DNA from: Holacanthus passer
Lineage: Eukaryota > Chordata > Actinopteri > Pomacanthidae
Reading direction: 5' to 3'
DNA: 64,000 nt
Assembly (NCBI GenBank): GCA_025331565.1
Contig: JAFREQ010000095.1
Coordinates: 992,001-1,056,000, forward strand
The translations under genes were made by a program, and so were the position numbers. The notes under the pieces are model-generated. The model saw only the letters and a program-made list of their open reading frames with translations, was not told where the DNA came from and made no database searches. Shown in pieces: positions 23,700 through 36,060 of this stretch (within the stretch, counting starts at the first letter, position 1; each line of letters starts with the position of its first letter).

Positions 23700-24140
23700 T
23701 CCTCGGGGTATTTCACACAGCACCTGTTGATTGACAGGTAAACACAGGGTTTATCTCTCTAATGAAGCGTGCAAATTAACAGCTGATGGACAGTAAATAC
23801 ACACTGAGATAGATTTCCCCGTGTGAAACATAATAACCTCATCCTGCGTAATCACGGACACATTCAGTGTTAGAAATGGATTGATTACTGCTCTAATGAA
23901 AGAGCGATGACACTGCTATTTAGGGATGCTGCTGATTTAACAACACGCGCCGCCGGCAGTGATTTTCTTTTAAAATGTTTTGATTACTTTCAAACTGGTA
24001 TGGAAATGAGGTGCGAGGGAAATCGAAACCCATCTGCTAAATTTAGCAAGCTCGTATTAATGTAATGCATTTCATTAAATTCTATTGTAAAGTGCACATA
24101 TGAGCTAATGAGTGTAGAAATGCCGTGTGGTGAACACAGT
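23700..24140. promoter_or_regulatory. candidate conserved non-coding element in intron 3
   Basis: This is a non-repetitive block with many TAAT/ATTA cores (TTGATTACTGCTCTAATGAA, GTATTAATGTAATGCATTTC) and no coding potential or repeat resemblance. Such composition is typical of deeply conserved developmental enhancers, but conservation cannot be seen from one sequence. Confidence 0.3.
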
Positions 24141-24229
24141 GTGTAATACAATCTCCTTCGTGTGATCTGTTTTGCTCATAAATGCATTATATTGAAACAA
24201 AGACAAGAAATCCAATTATAAGTCTTTAG

Positions 24230-24752
24230 GTTGGAAGTATTATCAACACAATTTACCTAAAGTATCAACAGTAAAAGTACTCATAGTGCAGTAAAATGTT
24301 CCCATATATCTGATGTTTTTGCATTAATCTTTCTGCTGGATTCAGGTGTAAGTTGCATTTTCCTGCTGTAGATATTTAAGGTTTAGCTACTTTATATATT
24401 GTTGGGTTGTTTAATCTACAGTAGTGCATCATATTCTACAAGATCATCATATGTTTGTAAAGTTGCTGTATCTCTAAACAGTCAACCCATAAAGGAACAC
24501 ACAGACATTTGGAGATAGGTGGTTTTTATAGGAAAGGAAGGGTATGAAAAACTGTAATCTGTAAAGCTAGTAGTAACTAAAACTGTCAGACAAATGTAGT
24601 GGAGTAAAAAGTACAGTCTTAATCTCGGATATAAGGTGGACTGAAAGTATAAAGTTGCATGAAATGAAAACACTCAAGTAAAGGTACCTTGAATTGACAT
24701 TTAAAGACAGTACTTGAGTAAACATACTTAGTTACATTCCCCACTGAACACT
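24230..24752 (+). repeat. fish interspersed repeat (hAT-like, near full length)
   Basis: The right end reads GTAGTGGAGTAAAAAGTAC, AGTATAAAGTTGCATGAAAT, then AGTACTTGAGTAAACATACT and TAGTTACATTCCCCACT. This is a very common teleost repeat end (consensus ...CTTAGTTACATTCCACCACTG). The internal segment with ATCATATTCTACAAGATCAT is shared with the copy at 54630-54950. It is non-coding. Confidence 0.68.
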
Positions 24753-25424
24753 AACGTGACCTGCTGAGTAGATGCTTTCACATTAATGGGATCTTTTCAG
24801 ACCTGAAACAAAGACAAAACCCAGAGTCCTTCACTCAGTTCTGTTGTTTTAGCAACGTAAAGCTGCCGGGACTTTATTTCAATCTGAATGGATTTCAACA
24901 GGCAGGTCGCTCACGTGTCCCATTGACCTGACAAGATGTTTTTGTTTTGTAGATAGAGCAGTTGGTTTTGAGACACCGGGGGCGTCACCACCAGAAACTG
25001 CCAGAAACCAGGAATTTTAATGATGTTTGATTGCTGGAACTTACAGATGTACACAGAGAAACAATCTCTGTTTGTCCAGCAGAGACGACTGATGAGTTTA
25101 TTTTTCAACTGCTAAATGCCACAACTCTATAAAAGGAAAGAATCAAAATGAATCAGCCAATATATTATCGTCAGATTTTTTAAAACTCTGAAATAATGAC
25201 ATTGACTGAGTGTTTTTCCAGCTACTCAAAGATGTAATAAATGAGGAAGACCACCAGTGTAGGGTTTGAACTCCAGACTAGAGCTGGTGGAACTGACATA
25301 AGTTGCCTTTGTACATGAAATGAATTAAATTAATGAGCACAACTAATTAAAAAAGAACTTCAAATTAGTTATAATTTGTATAATTTTAAATATAATTAGT
25401 TTGTATTTTGACTGGAGTGACTTG

Positions 25425-25443
25425 AAGATGATGATGATGATGA
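25425..25443 (+). repeat. (GAT)n trinucleotide repeat
   Basis: About six GAT units. Confidence 0.9.
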
Positions 25444-27394
25444 TCTTCTTTCAACTGACGGTTTCCATTGTTGTCTGTCTCTGCACTTGACACGTTTGCT
25501 CTGGTATCTGAAACAGTGTCGCCTTTCCAAAAAGTCTGGTTCGTAAAATACAGTGGAAAAACAAGACAGACACTCGACTCACTTTATGGGCTCTTAAAAT
25601 TTCTAGTTAGGTAAAACTCCAGGTGACATTTCCTGAAGCTCCTGTGGTGAATTTTTTTTTTCTATCAATCAAGGACCACAATAAAAATAGATATTGATTT
25701 GATGTCCTCCTTCTTCTATATCATCTAAATTAGTAAATATGGACGACCTGGAAAGACAGAAGGCTGAAAGCTAAGAATAGTACAGGACACGAAATCAAAC
25801 ATCACATTTACAATATTACTGTTCTGCAGCCAATTTCCTGAATAACGTTTTAAAAAACGAGCGAGAGGCCAAATGAGAAATGAATCTGTTAGAAGACGGT
25901 TATGAGCTAAAGCAGAAAAATAACCAGACAACAAAAACACTCTGACTTTGCTGAACTCCACATCTTCTTTTCCATGTCTGCACTTTCCAAATCAAACATC
26001 ACAGTAAATTACACAAAACTTCACGATGATTCAGACGAGAAAAAGTTCGCCAAAGAAAACCACCTCCTGATGTTGCTTGTGTAAGTCTTGTGTAAGTTGT
26101 TGTTCAGAGTCGGTGTAATGGATGAGACACATCATATTGTGTCTCTGTGATGGATTCGACTTTGCAGAGCTAATAAAACCTCCGCGCTAACTGCTGCTTT
26201 TCCATCACCTGCTGCTCGGTGACACAAACTTTTTTCCCCCCTCACATATTTTCATCCATCTGACAAATCAAAACCTCGCAGTAATAACAAAGCAGCAGCC
26301 AATAATGTGTGATTTCTATCAAGCTTTAGTCTGATTCACACGAACACAAGACATAACACATGTACCGTGTTTCAGCGACTCACCTGTTTTCCGTCCCCAC
26401 ACAAGATAAATCAAATTAAATACAGCCTCCTGACAATGAGTCTCCTCCTTTAAACCTCTACATCAACTTTTATTTCATTTTTATTCATATTCTTTCCTTA
26501 TTGCAGGATTGTTTTATTGTTGCACTGTGTTTATTTGCATACTCTGCACTTTCATTCTTTTATGACTCGTGTATTTTACAATAATAATATATATGTTAAA
26601 GACATAACATTACACTTGGTCTGGAACAAAACGTGTCAGGTATCATGTTTCCTTTTTTAATCATTCCTTGAAAACATGTTGCCTGCAAATCAGCTTCAAT
26701 GCTACAATTCATCTGACCTAATTCAAAAACATATAGGTCGAACTAAAAGGTTATTGAAATGCAGTTCAATGCAATTTGAATTTCAATTTTCCATTGCTGA
26801 ACGACGGCAGCTCAGGCTAAAGGTTCAGGGAAACCTACAGACTGTCACCACATATAAAGATTGTTTCCACCAACTTCTTTCACAGTTTTAGTTTTTGACA
26901 GTCAGGAAGGAGATTGAATCTTCCGACTGAGTAAACACACCGAACAAGACACCGAACATCTGGTCAGTACTGTCTGGAGCCGTGGTGGAAGACGACCATG
27001 CAAATCTCACATGGACAACGACTGTCATGTGTTCTTGTACCAAAACAAACATGGCAGCTTGATCTGTTTATATGCACAGAAATTTGTACTAAAAAGGCCA
27101 AAAAAGTGTAGAGATCCTGGATGGAAACGTGTGGACTACCTGGACTCTAAAGCCTACAGAGGGAACTGGAGGTGACCGTCTCCTTTGGACGAGATGCAAC
27201 AGACATCACCTGTCGTCGATGTCGGTCGCAAATATCAAATGTGTTTAACTGTCCTGATGATGACATCACAACAAATGGCAGCGACTGGATCCAAAGACTT
27301 AAGATTAGAAACTTTGCATATCAAGATTTTATCTGCTGACTGTCAACACCTACTGACCCAGACTGACTCCAACGTGGTCCAATCAGGCATCATG

Positions 27395-27500
27395 GCCAAC
27401 AATCAGATATTGTTTATTTTTATTCTATTTTATTATTTATTACGTTTGAAATTTCCCCATTGTGGGACTAATGAAGAAATATCTTACTTTATTATTGTTT
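27395..27500 (+). repeat. retroelement-like 3' tail (copy 1)
   Basis: AAATTTCCCCATTGTGGGAC followed by TAATGAAGAAATATCTTACTTT is the typical end of a common fish repeat (consensus ...AATTTCCCCATTGTGGGACTAATAAAGGAATATCTTATC). The body upstream is not recognised. It lies about 150 bases downstream of znf385d exon 3 on the minus strand. Confidence 0.5.
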
Positions 27501-27646
27501 TTTATTGTTACTTTTAAATAAACTTTGACCTCTGAGCTCTGTCCAATCAGAATGATTCTTCTGAGGTTATTTCCTGTGTATTTCCTGTGTGCACGTCTGA
27601 CCGGAGCGCTGAACTTTCCCTCCTCTTCAAAAGAAAACTCGCTCAC

Positions 27647-27754
27647 CTGTGAGTTGAACCTCAGCTGGCAGACGCTGCAGGAGACGTGCTTCCTCTTTGC
27701 GGTGGGAGGGAGGCCGAGGGTGTGATGGAGGACGGCTTTCTGAACCGGGTCCAT
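27647..27754 (-). CDS. znf385d: znf385d coding exon 3 (first half of zinc finger 1)
   Basis: This is a phase 0 to phase 0 exon of exactly 36 codons, between a CGTCCTCCAG acceptor and a GTGAGC donor. It encodes MDPVQKAVLHHTLGLPP, a basic linker, and SCSVCQLRFNSQ, the Cys pair and beta-hairpin of the first matrin/U1-type finger. The His pair lies in the next exon (HYKGTKH). In known ZNF385 proteins the residue at the finger junction is usually Asp (RFNSDSQ); here it is Gln (RFNSQSQ), a small lineage change that leaves the Cys/His ligands intact. Because the exon is symmetrical (0-0), skipping it would keep the frame but remove the Cys pair. Confidence 0.94.
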
Positions 27755-28269
27755 CTGGAGGACGGAGGGAGAGACACACGGGGAGAGGCTAATTAAAACA
27801 GTGCTAAAGCTGACCGGTAAATCAGCTTCACTCCTCCATCGCTCACTGGGCTGTAAAGAGAAAACAGGTTGCCTGGAGCTTTTCAGAAAACCGGCCATTC
27901 GTCTTTTGCTTCAACTGGTGTTTTCTGGCTCCGACATTAACGCAGACGTATCAAGAATTAATTCCCCATTTGCTTCTCGAAACCCAAACCATCCGTGTTT
28001 CAATGCAGGGAGCTTATTGTTGGCAAAATCCCTCAAGTGAACATTTTAAGGCATCTTCTCTATCATCATCAACAATTCAGAAGAGGCTAAGGAATTTAAC
28101 CTGCTAACAACTATTGTCCACTTATGTCTTAATGCCACAGTATTTGAAAGACATAAAAGAGCTGTACTGTTTGCATTTGGTGAAATATTCCCTGCAGCCC
28201 GATAAGTTTAGCACTTACGGCTCATTAAGCTATCAAAGCGATGTGTGAAAACAGAACCGCACCAACGAG

Positions 28270-28335
28270 GTTGACGTCGATTACATTTACATTTATTCAT
28301 TTTTGTCCAAAGCGACGAACAAACGAGGAGCGATC
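28270..28335 (-). repeat. short SINE-like tail fragment, reverse orientation
   Basis: TTACATTTACATTTATTCAT followed by TTTTGTCCAAAGCGACGAAC resembles the reverse of the same family as 4085-4142 (consensus TTTATCCAAAGCGACTTAC). A (CA)n tract follows about 80 bases further on. Confidence 0.42.
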
Positions 28336-28413
28336 CGAGCCGGAGGACATCAAGGAGAAGCCTTGGAGAGTAAGAGCCTCGACACGAGTGGCACGAGGCT
28401 CGCAGGTGTGTGA

Positions 28414-28417
<4 letters not shown>

Positions 28418-28444
<27 letters not shown>
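28418..28444 (+). repeat. (CA)n microsatellite
   Basis: A pure CA tract of about 13 units within intron 2. Confidence 0.95.
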
Positions 28445-29432
28445 GCGAGCGCCGAGCTAATGAGCCAGAGAAGAGAGAGGATGATGTGATGTGGAACCTG
28501 GCAATTGAAAAGTGTAGTCGCAAAGAGGCTTCAGAGTGAAATGAATCCATTGTTTGGACTGCAGTGAAGAGATATTTCATCTGATGCTGTTAGTTCTTTG
28601 GAAGGCGGTACAGCTCTATGTCATGAGTGAACTCAAGCTTTGGCTTCACAGACGTTACCTGTTGGCAAGATAAACACACGGCCTTACGCAAGAACCACCG
28701 TCTCAAAGTGATTTAAGACGACGAGACGCACTATTTTCTCTGAGGTATGAATGAAATTTAAACGTGGTTCAGGCCTGTCGTACGAGCCCCGAGATGAAAT
28801 GAAACACTTGTTTGAGAGTTTTAACTCCTCAATCTGAGTGAATCTGGAGATGAAATATGTGACTGTTCTATGATCATAACGTCATCGCCGCTTGCCAATT
28901 CACTAAAAGGCAAGACATCAAGGAATATGACAAGAAACACATGAGACCAAAGGAAAAAATAAATAATTAAGAATAAAAAGAAATATGTTGATATCAAGAG
29001 AAAACTGTTGTTGTGATGTGCAAACTCACTCATAATGAAATGTTTTTTAGGTGTAATGATATTCTGACATGTCAGTTTATACAGTTCAGTAGTTGCTCTG
29101 AATGTGATCGTCCTCTGTTGCACTCGACAGTAACTTCACTTCACTGTGAAATATTCTCTCATGTCCGACTTCTCAGTGGTCACCTCCCGTCTTAGTCATG
29201 AGAGGCTTTATTTTTAGCTTCAATTTACTTCAAAACATTCCCTTCTTATGTCTGTCACAGTGCGGCACTGCTCCCATGACACATTGTTGGCAATATTAAT
29301 AATTTGCCTCCTAATACAACAACTGAATCGGTTGGATTCGTGATGTTTTTGTGTGCTGATTTGCAACAGCAGGACAGGAAGCTGTGCAGTCTGAAATTCT
29401 GCTTTTTACCCACGTAGTTCGAGAGTTTGTTG

Positions 29433-29969
29433 AATCCGACTTGGAACCAACAACACAACACTGGGACACCGTGTAAAACTAGAATAAAGCAGAATATGAT
29501 GATTAATGCATCCTTTTTGACAATTACTCAGATAGAAAGACAATATATTGAATCTTTGAACTCATCAACTTCATTGATTCTTTTAAATATCTGCTTATTC
29601 TGAATTTGATGGCAGCAACACGTTTCATTCAAGTTGGGACAGGAGCAACAAAAGACTGTGGAAGTTGTGGACTGATCCAAAAACACCTGTTTGGATCCTT
29701 CCACAGGTAAACAGGTTCATTGGTAACAGGTGATAGTATCATGATTGGGTCTGAAAGGTTCATCCAGGAAAGACTCAGTCGTTCACAAGCGAGGACGGAG
29801 AGAGGTTCAACACTTTGTGAACACAGGATTGTATAAAGGAGATTAATACATGGACTCAGGAAGACTTTGTAAAACTTGTTGGTAAAAAACTATTTGTTAG
29901 CAAATGACTGCATCCTGCTTTTATTTACGTTTCACACAGCATCTCAACCTTTTTGGAATCGGAGTTGTA
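29433..29969 (+). mobile_element. non-autonomous inverted-repeat DNA element, copy A
   Basis: This copy shares over 200 bases of near-identical sequence with the second copy at 61596-61942 (for example CACCTGTTTGGATCCTTCCA and AGGTGATAGTATCATGATTG). The right end (TTTTTGGAATCGGAGTTGTA) and the left end (CTGGGACACCGTGTAAAAC) are degenerate inverted repeats. This is a very abundant teleost repeat in my experience, but I do not assign its superfamily. It has no coding capacity. This copy keeps about 190 bases of 5' internal sequence that the other copy lacks. Confidence 0.75.
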
Positions 29970-32900
29970 AACAAAACCTGGAACTCGTACAAGCGAGCCT
30001 GAGGCTCATTACGGCTTAATTATTTTAAATTCACCTGCAGATTCACAAAGAACGTTCACATACAAACAAAAGCGTCCGTCCACACACATGAAGCACACAC
30101 ATCCTCATCTTAGCGGTCATGCTACTGCGGCGCTGCACGCTGCCTGTCTGTTTGGTATGTGCCTCCCTCTGAGCAGTGACAGGGCTTTGGAGAATGAACA
30201 AACACATCTGCCTCGCTGAGACGGTGTCTCAATAGGCACCACTTGGCTGCAGAAAGAGGAAAGGTGCCGGCACCGTGTGGGAGGATTAATCCACCTTGAC
30301 AATTGTGCTGCAGAAGCTTGGCACAATGATGTTATACTGTCGCTTTCTGTAGACACTGTTCGGCTGAACTGAGGCCGTTTTCTTATCTGGGATTTCAAAA
30401 GTATTTGTGTGTAGTGGTGGAAGAAGACTATTGGAGCACAAGTGAAAAGTATGAACCACACAGCCATAATCTGTGACATGTACATAAATGTCTCTTCCTA
30501 TTCTCTGTTGATTCATACGTCAGTCTTGACGTGATCATCCTGATTATTTGACCATCTCATCCATCTTTCTCACATGTAAATTGACAGAAATCAGCCATTT
30601 TTTGCTTTTCTTCACATGAGATAATCAGAGTTTAAAAAAGCAGAATTCAGTGTAGTAGCTATACATCAAAGTCAACTTTCATTAAGCCGATAATAATTTT
30701 GTTTTTTGGTCGTCTCTTGCATCATTCTGAGCGTCTCTTTAGTGTTGGTCTGCACTTAAAGGTATTTGTGATATTTGGATCGTCACCCACGTTGCCAACA
30801 GGCAGGCAGAAAAATCAGGCAAACAATTTAAAGAGGTCTGATGCAGGAAGGCAGGTAATCGGGTGCAGGTGACAGGAATGGCTGGATCGCTTCAGCGGCT
30901 TGGCAGCATCGACATTCTGGCTGAAAAGCGGTCTCTGTATTTACATTGTGACTGGCTGAATGAGGAGCAGCTGGGCGGGCAGGTGACGGGGTCAGGTGCT
31001 CTCGAGAGGAGGTCGACTCACTGAGGGTGACTACAGGACGCGTGACGTAGAACATGGAATGGAAAATTCCAGACAGCTTAGAGAAGAAAGAAAGTGGCCG
31101 ATCCCTCCGAGAGCTTCGACACAAGCTGACTGGGCTCAGAGGGGCTGGATGGCGGAGGACTGGTTCCAGAGGAGAATAAAGAGTACGTGACTGAGGCAGC
31201 GAGCAGGGGAAACAGATTTGGGCCTGATGGAGATAAAACGGGAGCTGAAGCTCAGAAAAGACAGGCTGAGTAGATACAGACTCTTAAAGAGAAATGGAGG
31301 CGGGTTCTGGTAATGAAACATGACGTGGGTCTGAAAGGGGCGCAGACTCTGAAAGGGGGGCAGATATAGACTTGGAGTGACTCTGGCACATACACAGGTT
31401 GAGAAGGGAGAAGAAGAAAGAGAGAGAGGCCCTGAATGAAAAGCAAAAACTGGTGCTCACTTAGTTTCAGGCTCCGGTTCAGACAGAGAAGAAGACTGTC
31501 AGAGACCGTTTGGATCAGGTTGAGAAGCAGAAACTGATTCGGGCTCAGACAAGTTTGGGCTTCGAGGATGAGGAGTCTCCACGACGGCTAGAGAGGGAAG
31601 AGGTGTGATAATTGTTTAAATATGGGGACACGTTTTCAGGCTCTCAAGGCAGCGTCTAAGTGTTGTACACACCAAAAGTGACAGAAGAAGGAGAGAGAAA
31701 TTGAAACCCCGCTCACTTCCTCGCCTCTGCACAGCTGTTCGATCGCTGCGTGAAAGGTGGTGCAGATGCCAGATTGTCGGGAAAGTTAAAGAGATTGTAA
31801 GGTGAGGAAAGACGTGGAGGGAGGGAGGAGACTTCATCACAGCTTCGCAGAATCAGTATCAGGTCTAGAAAGAGGGACAGCAGGGACATAACTGCTGGAG
31901 TCATGAGCTCCCAACATGGGTCTGACTTTGACATCAGATTTAATGCAGAAAAGCACAATAAAAAGACATTTAGTTTTTAAAATAAAAGCATGAGAGCTTT
32001 CATCTGAGTTAGTCTGAGGTAGAGATGCTCTTGAATCAGCAGTGAATTCAAAATCTCTAAGTATCTGTTCATTCCTCCATGTGCCTCAAATAAAGTGACT
32101 TCATTCTGTAAAACTGTCATTTGAAATGGCTAATTTTTCCAATCCAATCAATAATTTCTGCCACAATGAATACACTTGTCTTTGTAATCAAAATTATGCC
32201 ACAATAAGTTTCTCTCACAGCAAAACAATGACGGCAATTGAGCTGTCAGCGGAGTGAGGGAGTCTCACACGAATCACTCACGGCGCTTATGTTCACAGAC
32301 AATACCCAGAATCGCAGAGCCGTCCTCGGTGGGTGTTTCCAGACACTCGTGATCCGCTGTGGCACTCAGCGTGAAAGGTTTTGAGGAACGGCATTGTGTT
32401 TGAGCGCTGCGGCAGTTTTAGTGGAATATTTCTGATTGGAAATGTCTGTGTCGACGCCAGAGAAGGTGCTGGAGCGCAGGGAGATTACAGGAGTTTTTCA
32501 GGATCAAACCTACAAACTGACGAAACCAGGACAGATGCCTCATGCTCAGGCTTTGAGCTGATTCACCCTTAATGTAGTCGTCAGCAAAATACACCACATC
32601 GTGGGAGAAAACAGAAAAACTGCCAACTGTTACAAACTTTAAAGTTGCACTAAGCAGCCTTTTATATTAACAATGATAAAAGTAGACTGTAAACTTTCTT
32701 TCTTGTCATTTCAACCTTATAAAGCCTGGACCACGATGCTACAACACAAGAGTCCAAATAACAAGAGACGACATAAATCTACACAAGACAACATAAAGTG
32801 CAACCATGTACAAAAGGTGCAAGACTGTGCAGAAATAATAAGATTAAGATGATATTTCAGAGCTGTTTAAATAATTTAAAACTGCTGTAAATGTAAACAT

Positions 32901-33054
32901 AAGCTGCTGTGAATATAAATATGATTGTAAACATAAACATGCAAAAATGTTGGCAGGAAGATTTCAGGTGGAAGGTTGGGTCCAGTTATTGGGTATCAAC
33001 TATATGTAATTCGACAAAAACACATGATGGCTGATTCTGCAGTTCCTCTTTTTA

Positions 33055-33620
33055 GTGTCTTGTTTTGGTCTTGAGGTGCATCCAGATATTCTCATATTCC
33101 GTCCTGCTCCAAGTTTTTCTTTGTTTCATGTCATTCATTCGCTGTTTCCTGCTTTATTTTGAAATGCTCACCTCTCCTCTTGTTTCAGTAACTTCACTTC
33201 CTGCCTTCACATGTGGTTCCTCCTGGTTGATCATCAGCTCCGCCCTGATTGGTCTCACCTGTCTCTCGTTATTCTCCTCTCTCAGGTCCATTTAGTGTGT
33301 GTTCACTCAATCAGTGCAGTTTGTCTTTGTCAAATGTTCCAACCTGTTGCCCAAAGTTTAGTCCTACTTTTCCAAGTTTCCTTGGCCCGTCTTTGTTTTT
33401 TGGACTTTTGAGTCTTGCCTGTTCTCTGTCAGATTTGCTTGCCTGTTTGGATTCCCTGGTTTTAACCATTGTCTACCTTGCCATCCCATAATCTTTTTGT
33501 ACTTGGCTTTTTTTTGGTAATAGAATATCTTTATATAACATTTAAACTGCACCAGTTTCGCCTCCGCAGTCCACACTGGGGTCCTACCTCTTGCTGCCCT
33601 GTTTCCACATTTGTGACACA
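33055..33620 (+). repeat. C/T-rich fish interspersed repeat
   Basis: The stretch contains a run of TGTTTTGGTCTTGAGG, TTCCTGCTTTATTTTGAAAT, CTCCGCCCTGATTGGTCTCA and GGACTTTTGAGTCTTGCCTG, then GGGGTCCTACCTCTTG near the end and TTTGTGACAC. It resembles a teleost interspersed repeat I know with the same order of T/C-rich segments, but it is diverged and its boundaries are approximate. Confidence 0.45.
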
Positions 33621-35799
33621 CATAAGAGAAACTTATCGAAAGCATGAATATTCAAAGTCAGACCACCAGAAACTGACACAGACGAGCTTCAGGCGGAGCA
33701 AACTGCAGCAAAGTCATGTCCTCTTGAGATAAACTTTTTAAACCTAGGTGAAAATGTGCAGTAATTCTGAAGTGTGTGGTTCATAAATGCCCAGAGACAA
33801 GTGTGGAGATGAACCCAGGCTAATAAAAGCTTGAGCAGCATTCAAAGGTAGAATGACCTAACACGCCTACTCAACAGTTGGAGATACATTATCAGCTTGT
33901 AATGGAGAATATATTTAAAAATGAAACGTTTAAAATATACAGCAGACTGTTTTAAAGTAGCTCATGTCAGGAAGCAACTGCTGAAATATCAGAGGTGACC
34001 GGCTGCTGCTAGATCCCCGAGTTTCCATCGCTTTCATATCAACTACATCTGTCCTTGTTTTGATCAGCATTATGCAACACGCTGCGCAAAATGTGGAGGC
34101 AATGTCAAAGAGGCAGAAGCAAGTAAAGCCCACTTCTTCAAAATGAAATGCATGTGATGATATGGAGTGAAATGTGCAGCCTGGCAGAGAGATCGGCTTT
34201 CCACCCTGAAAAACACCGAAAACTCTGCATTACGTTACGCAGGGCCGGGACTCTCCTCTGCCTTCGCCCTGACACACTTTGCTGCTGGCCTGGAGAGAAA
34301 GAAAGTGTTATGCAACAGTCCACCTTTGTACTGTAAATCTCACCCAAGTTTTTGGGAAGGGAGCAGAGGATGACACATGGAGTTGGCGAGGCTCGCTGGC
34401 ACGGGGAAGCACTACAGCAGAGAACCAGACGCGCTGCAGCCTGCTGGGAAACCGAGCTCTGGAAAGCTAACGCCAGTTAAAAACATCTGGGCCACAAGAG
34501 ACTGGATGACCTCTTACTAGAAACACGCACTGGGCTAGAAACATGTTATTTCTCCTTCACTCTGGTGCAGATGCTGTGAAATGAATCTGTAGTGACGAGG
34601 CCACAAAAATGGCACAATCCTGCAAAATGATCAGAGGAGACTTCAGTGTGTATTCGTGGCAATGTCATTAATCACTGGGCATAAAGTGCTGAAAAGGGAG
34701 ACTAAAAGTTCCCTGTATGAATTTATTCCACTGTGCTGTTATTGGCTAATTCATGCACGATCCAACGCTGAAATTCCACCTCCTCCTGTGCATCTTTCCA
34801 TGTGTCTTTTTAAGAAATCCCCCTGTCATGTAGTATTTCATCCCCTCCCTGCTCTGAAACATGATGTGTTCAGGCCTCATCTGCAGAGAGCAGCTGCAGT
34901 GCCAGGGACACGTTATTCCCCGAGCCCCGCTCCCATCAGCCACCCACTGAGCCACACACTCCACACGAGCCACGCCTGCCAGGGACGGAAATGTTGCCGG
35001 AGCAAATGTACCGCGACGCACATATAATCCATGCGCAAACACGCAGCGCAAACACCCACACACGCCAAAGCATATCACATATGGCCCCTTTGCGAGCCTG
35101 CAGCGGTGTACAGTGCAGCGAATTCAGTGTCATCTTTCAAATCGCTTCCTAAAGCTCTAATACGCAGTTTCTCTTCAGTTGGTCGAGTTCCAGCATCAAC
35201 ACTTGTCAATCATCCCGTCTGCCCCGAAACGGCCTCCAGTCTGAGGCTGAGGTGAGCGTTAAAGCCGCCGCACACGATCAGAGAGCAGATGGTGAACACA
35301 ACTAATCTGCCATTAAAGAAAAGGAAAATGTTTGCAGTGTTTTTGAACAGGTCCTGTTCGCACATAAACATCTGCAACATAATCAGAAAAGGCAATTTCA
35401 GGTAAACACGCAACAGCAATGTGTGGTTTATGTTATTTAATATTATAATGTAAAATGATGCATAATGCAGCTTTAAATACCCTTTTGTTGTAATTCTTGA
35501 TCTCTCCCTTTCAACATGTTCTTCTAACAGTAGTAGGCCCAGTTTCCAAACATTAGAGCTCCTAATTTCTGTTTATCTCACTTAATCTCTCATCCACAAT
35601 TTCCTTTTTCTAACTTTGATCTGTTGTCTCTTGTTGATGCCTTCATATGTTTTCATTTCTGGCCATAGTCTAATCTAAAAGCAGATTTTGAAGCTTGCAG
35701 AAAAGTGAAATAATTGTTCATTTCATTTGTTTGCTTTACAAGAAAATGCATAAAGGTTAAGGTATTGTGACATAAACACTAAATCTATTTCCCCCCGCT

Positions 35800-36060
35800 C
35801 TCTGTCTGTGGGTGTCTCCTCTCATTCGTCTGTCTGTGATTCGCTCTGATGTGCCTCTGTCGGGAGAGACGTCGGCAGCGTGTCGACAGCGAGGGAGAAT
35901 AAGCAGGTCGTTCTCCGGATACTATCTGACAGCCCGCAGAAGGCCTGTCCGTCTCAAAGTCCGGCACAGCGGCCGCCGCCGCCGCTCCCCCGCTCAGCGC
36001 TGCCGGATAATGTGACAGGACAAGACAGTGATGAGCTGAGACGGCGGTCGAGACCGGTTT
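35800..36060. promoter_or_regulatory. CpG-rich block in intron 2
   Basis: A GC- and CpG-rich island (CGGCCGCCGCCGCCGCTCCC, GAGACGTCGGCAGCG and similar) in an otherwise AT-rich intron. No recognised exon lies in it. It could be an alternative promoter, an enhancer or an unrecognised exon. Confidence 0.3.

Larger units (their letters stand above)
15055..27646 (-). other. znf385d: znf385d intron 3 (hosts a nested tetraspanin gene)
   Basis: This is an intron of about 12.6 kb. It contains the complete tetraspanin gene on the same strand (20983-21678), an L2-like LINE relic (17740-18540), interspersed repeats near 18700-18980, 20640-20790 and 24230-24752, a 3'-tail repeat at 27395-27500, and a non-repetitive TAAT-rich block at 23700-24140. 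The remainder is AT-rich with no gene seen. Confidence 0.85.

Noticed and set aside
31160..31600. possible degenerate minisatellite (GGTCTGAAAGGGGCGCAGACTCTGAAAGGGGGGCAG)
   Set aside because: Only about two imperfect units are visible at 31327-31370; the surrounding similarity is compositional.
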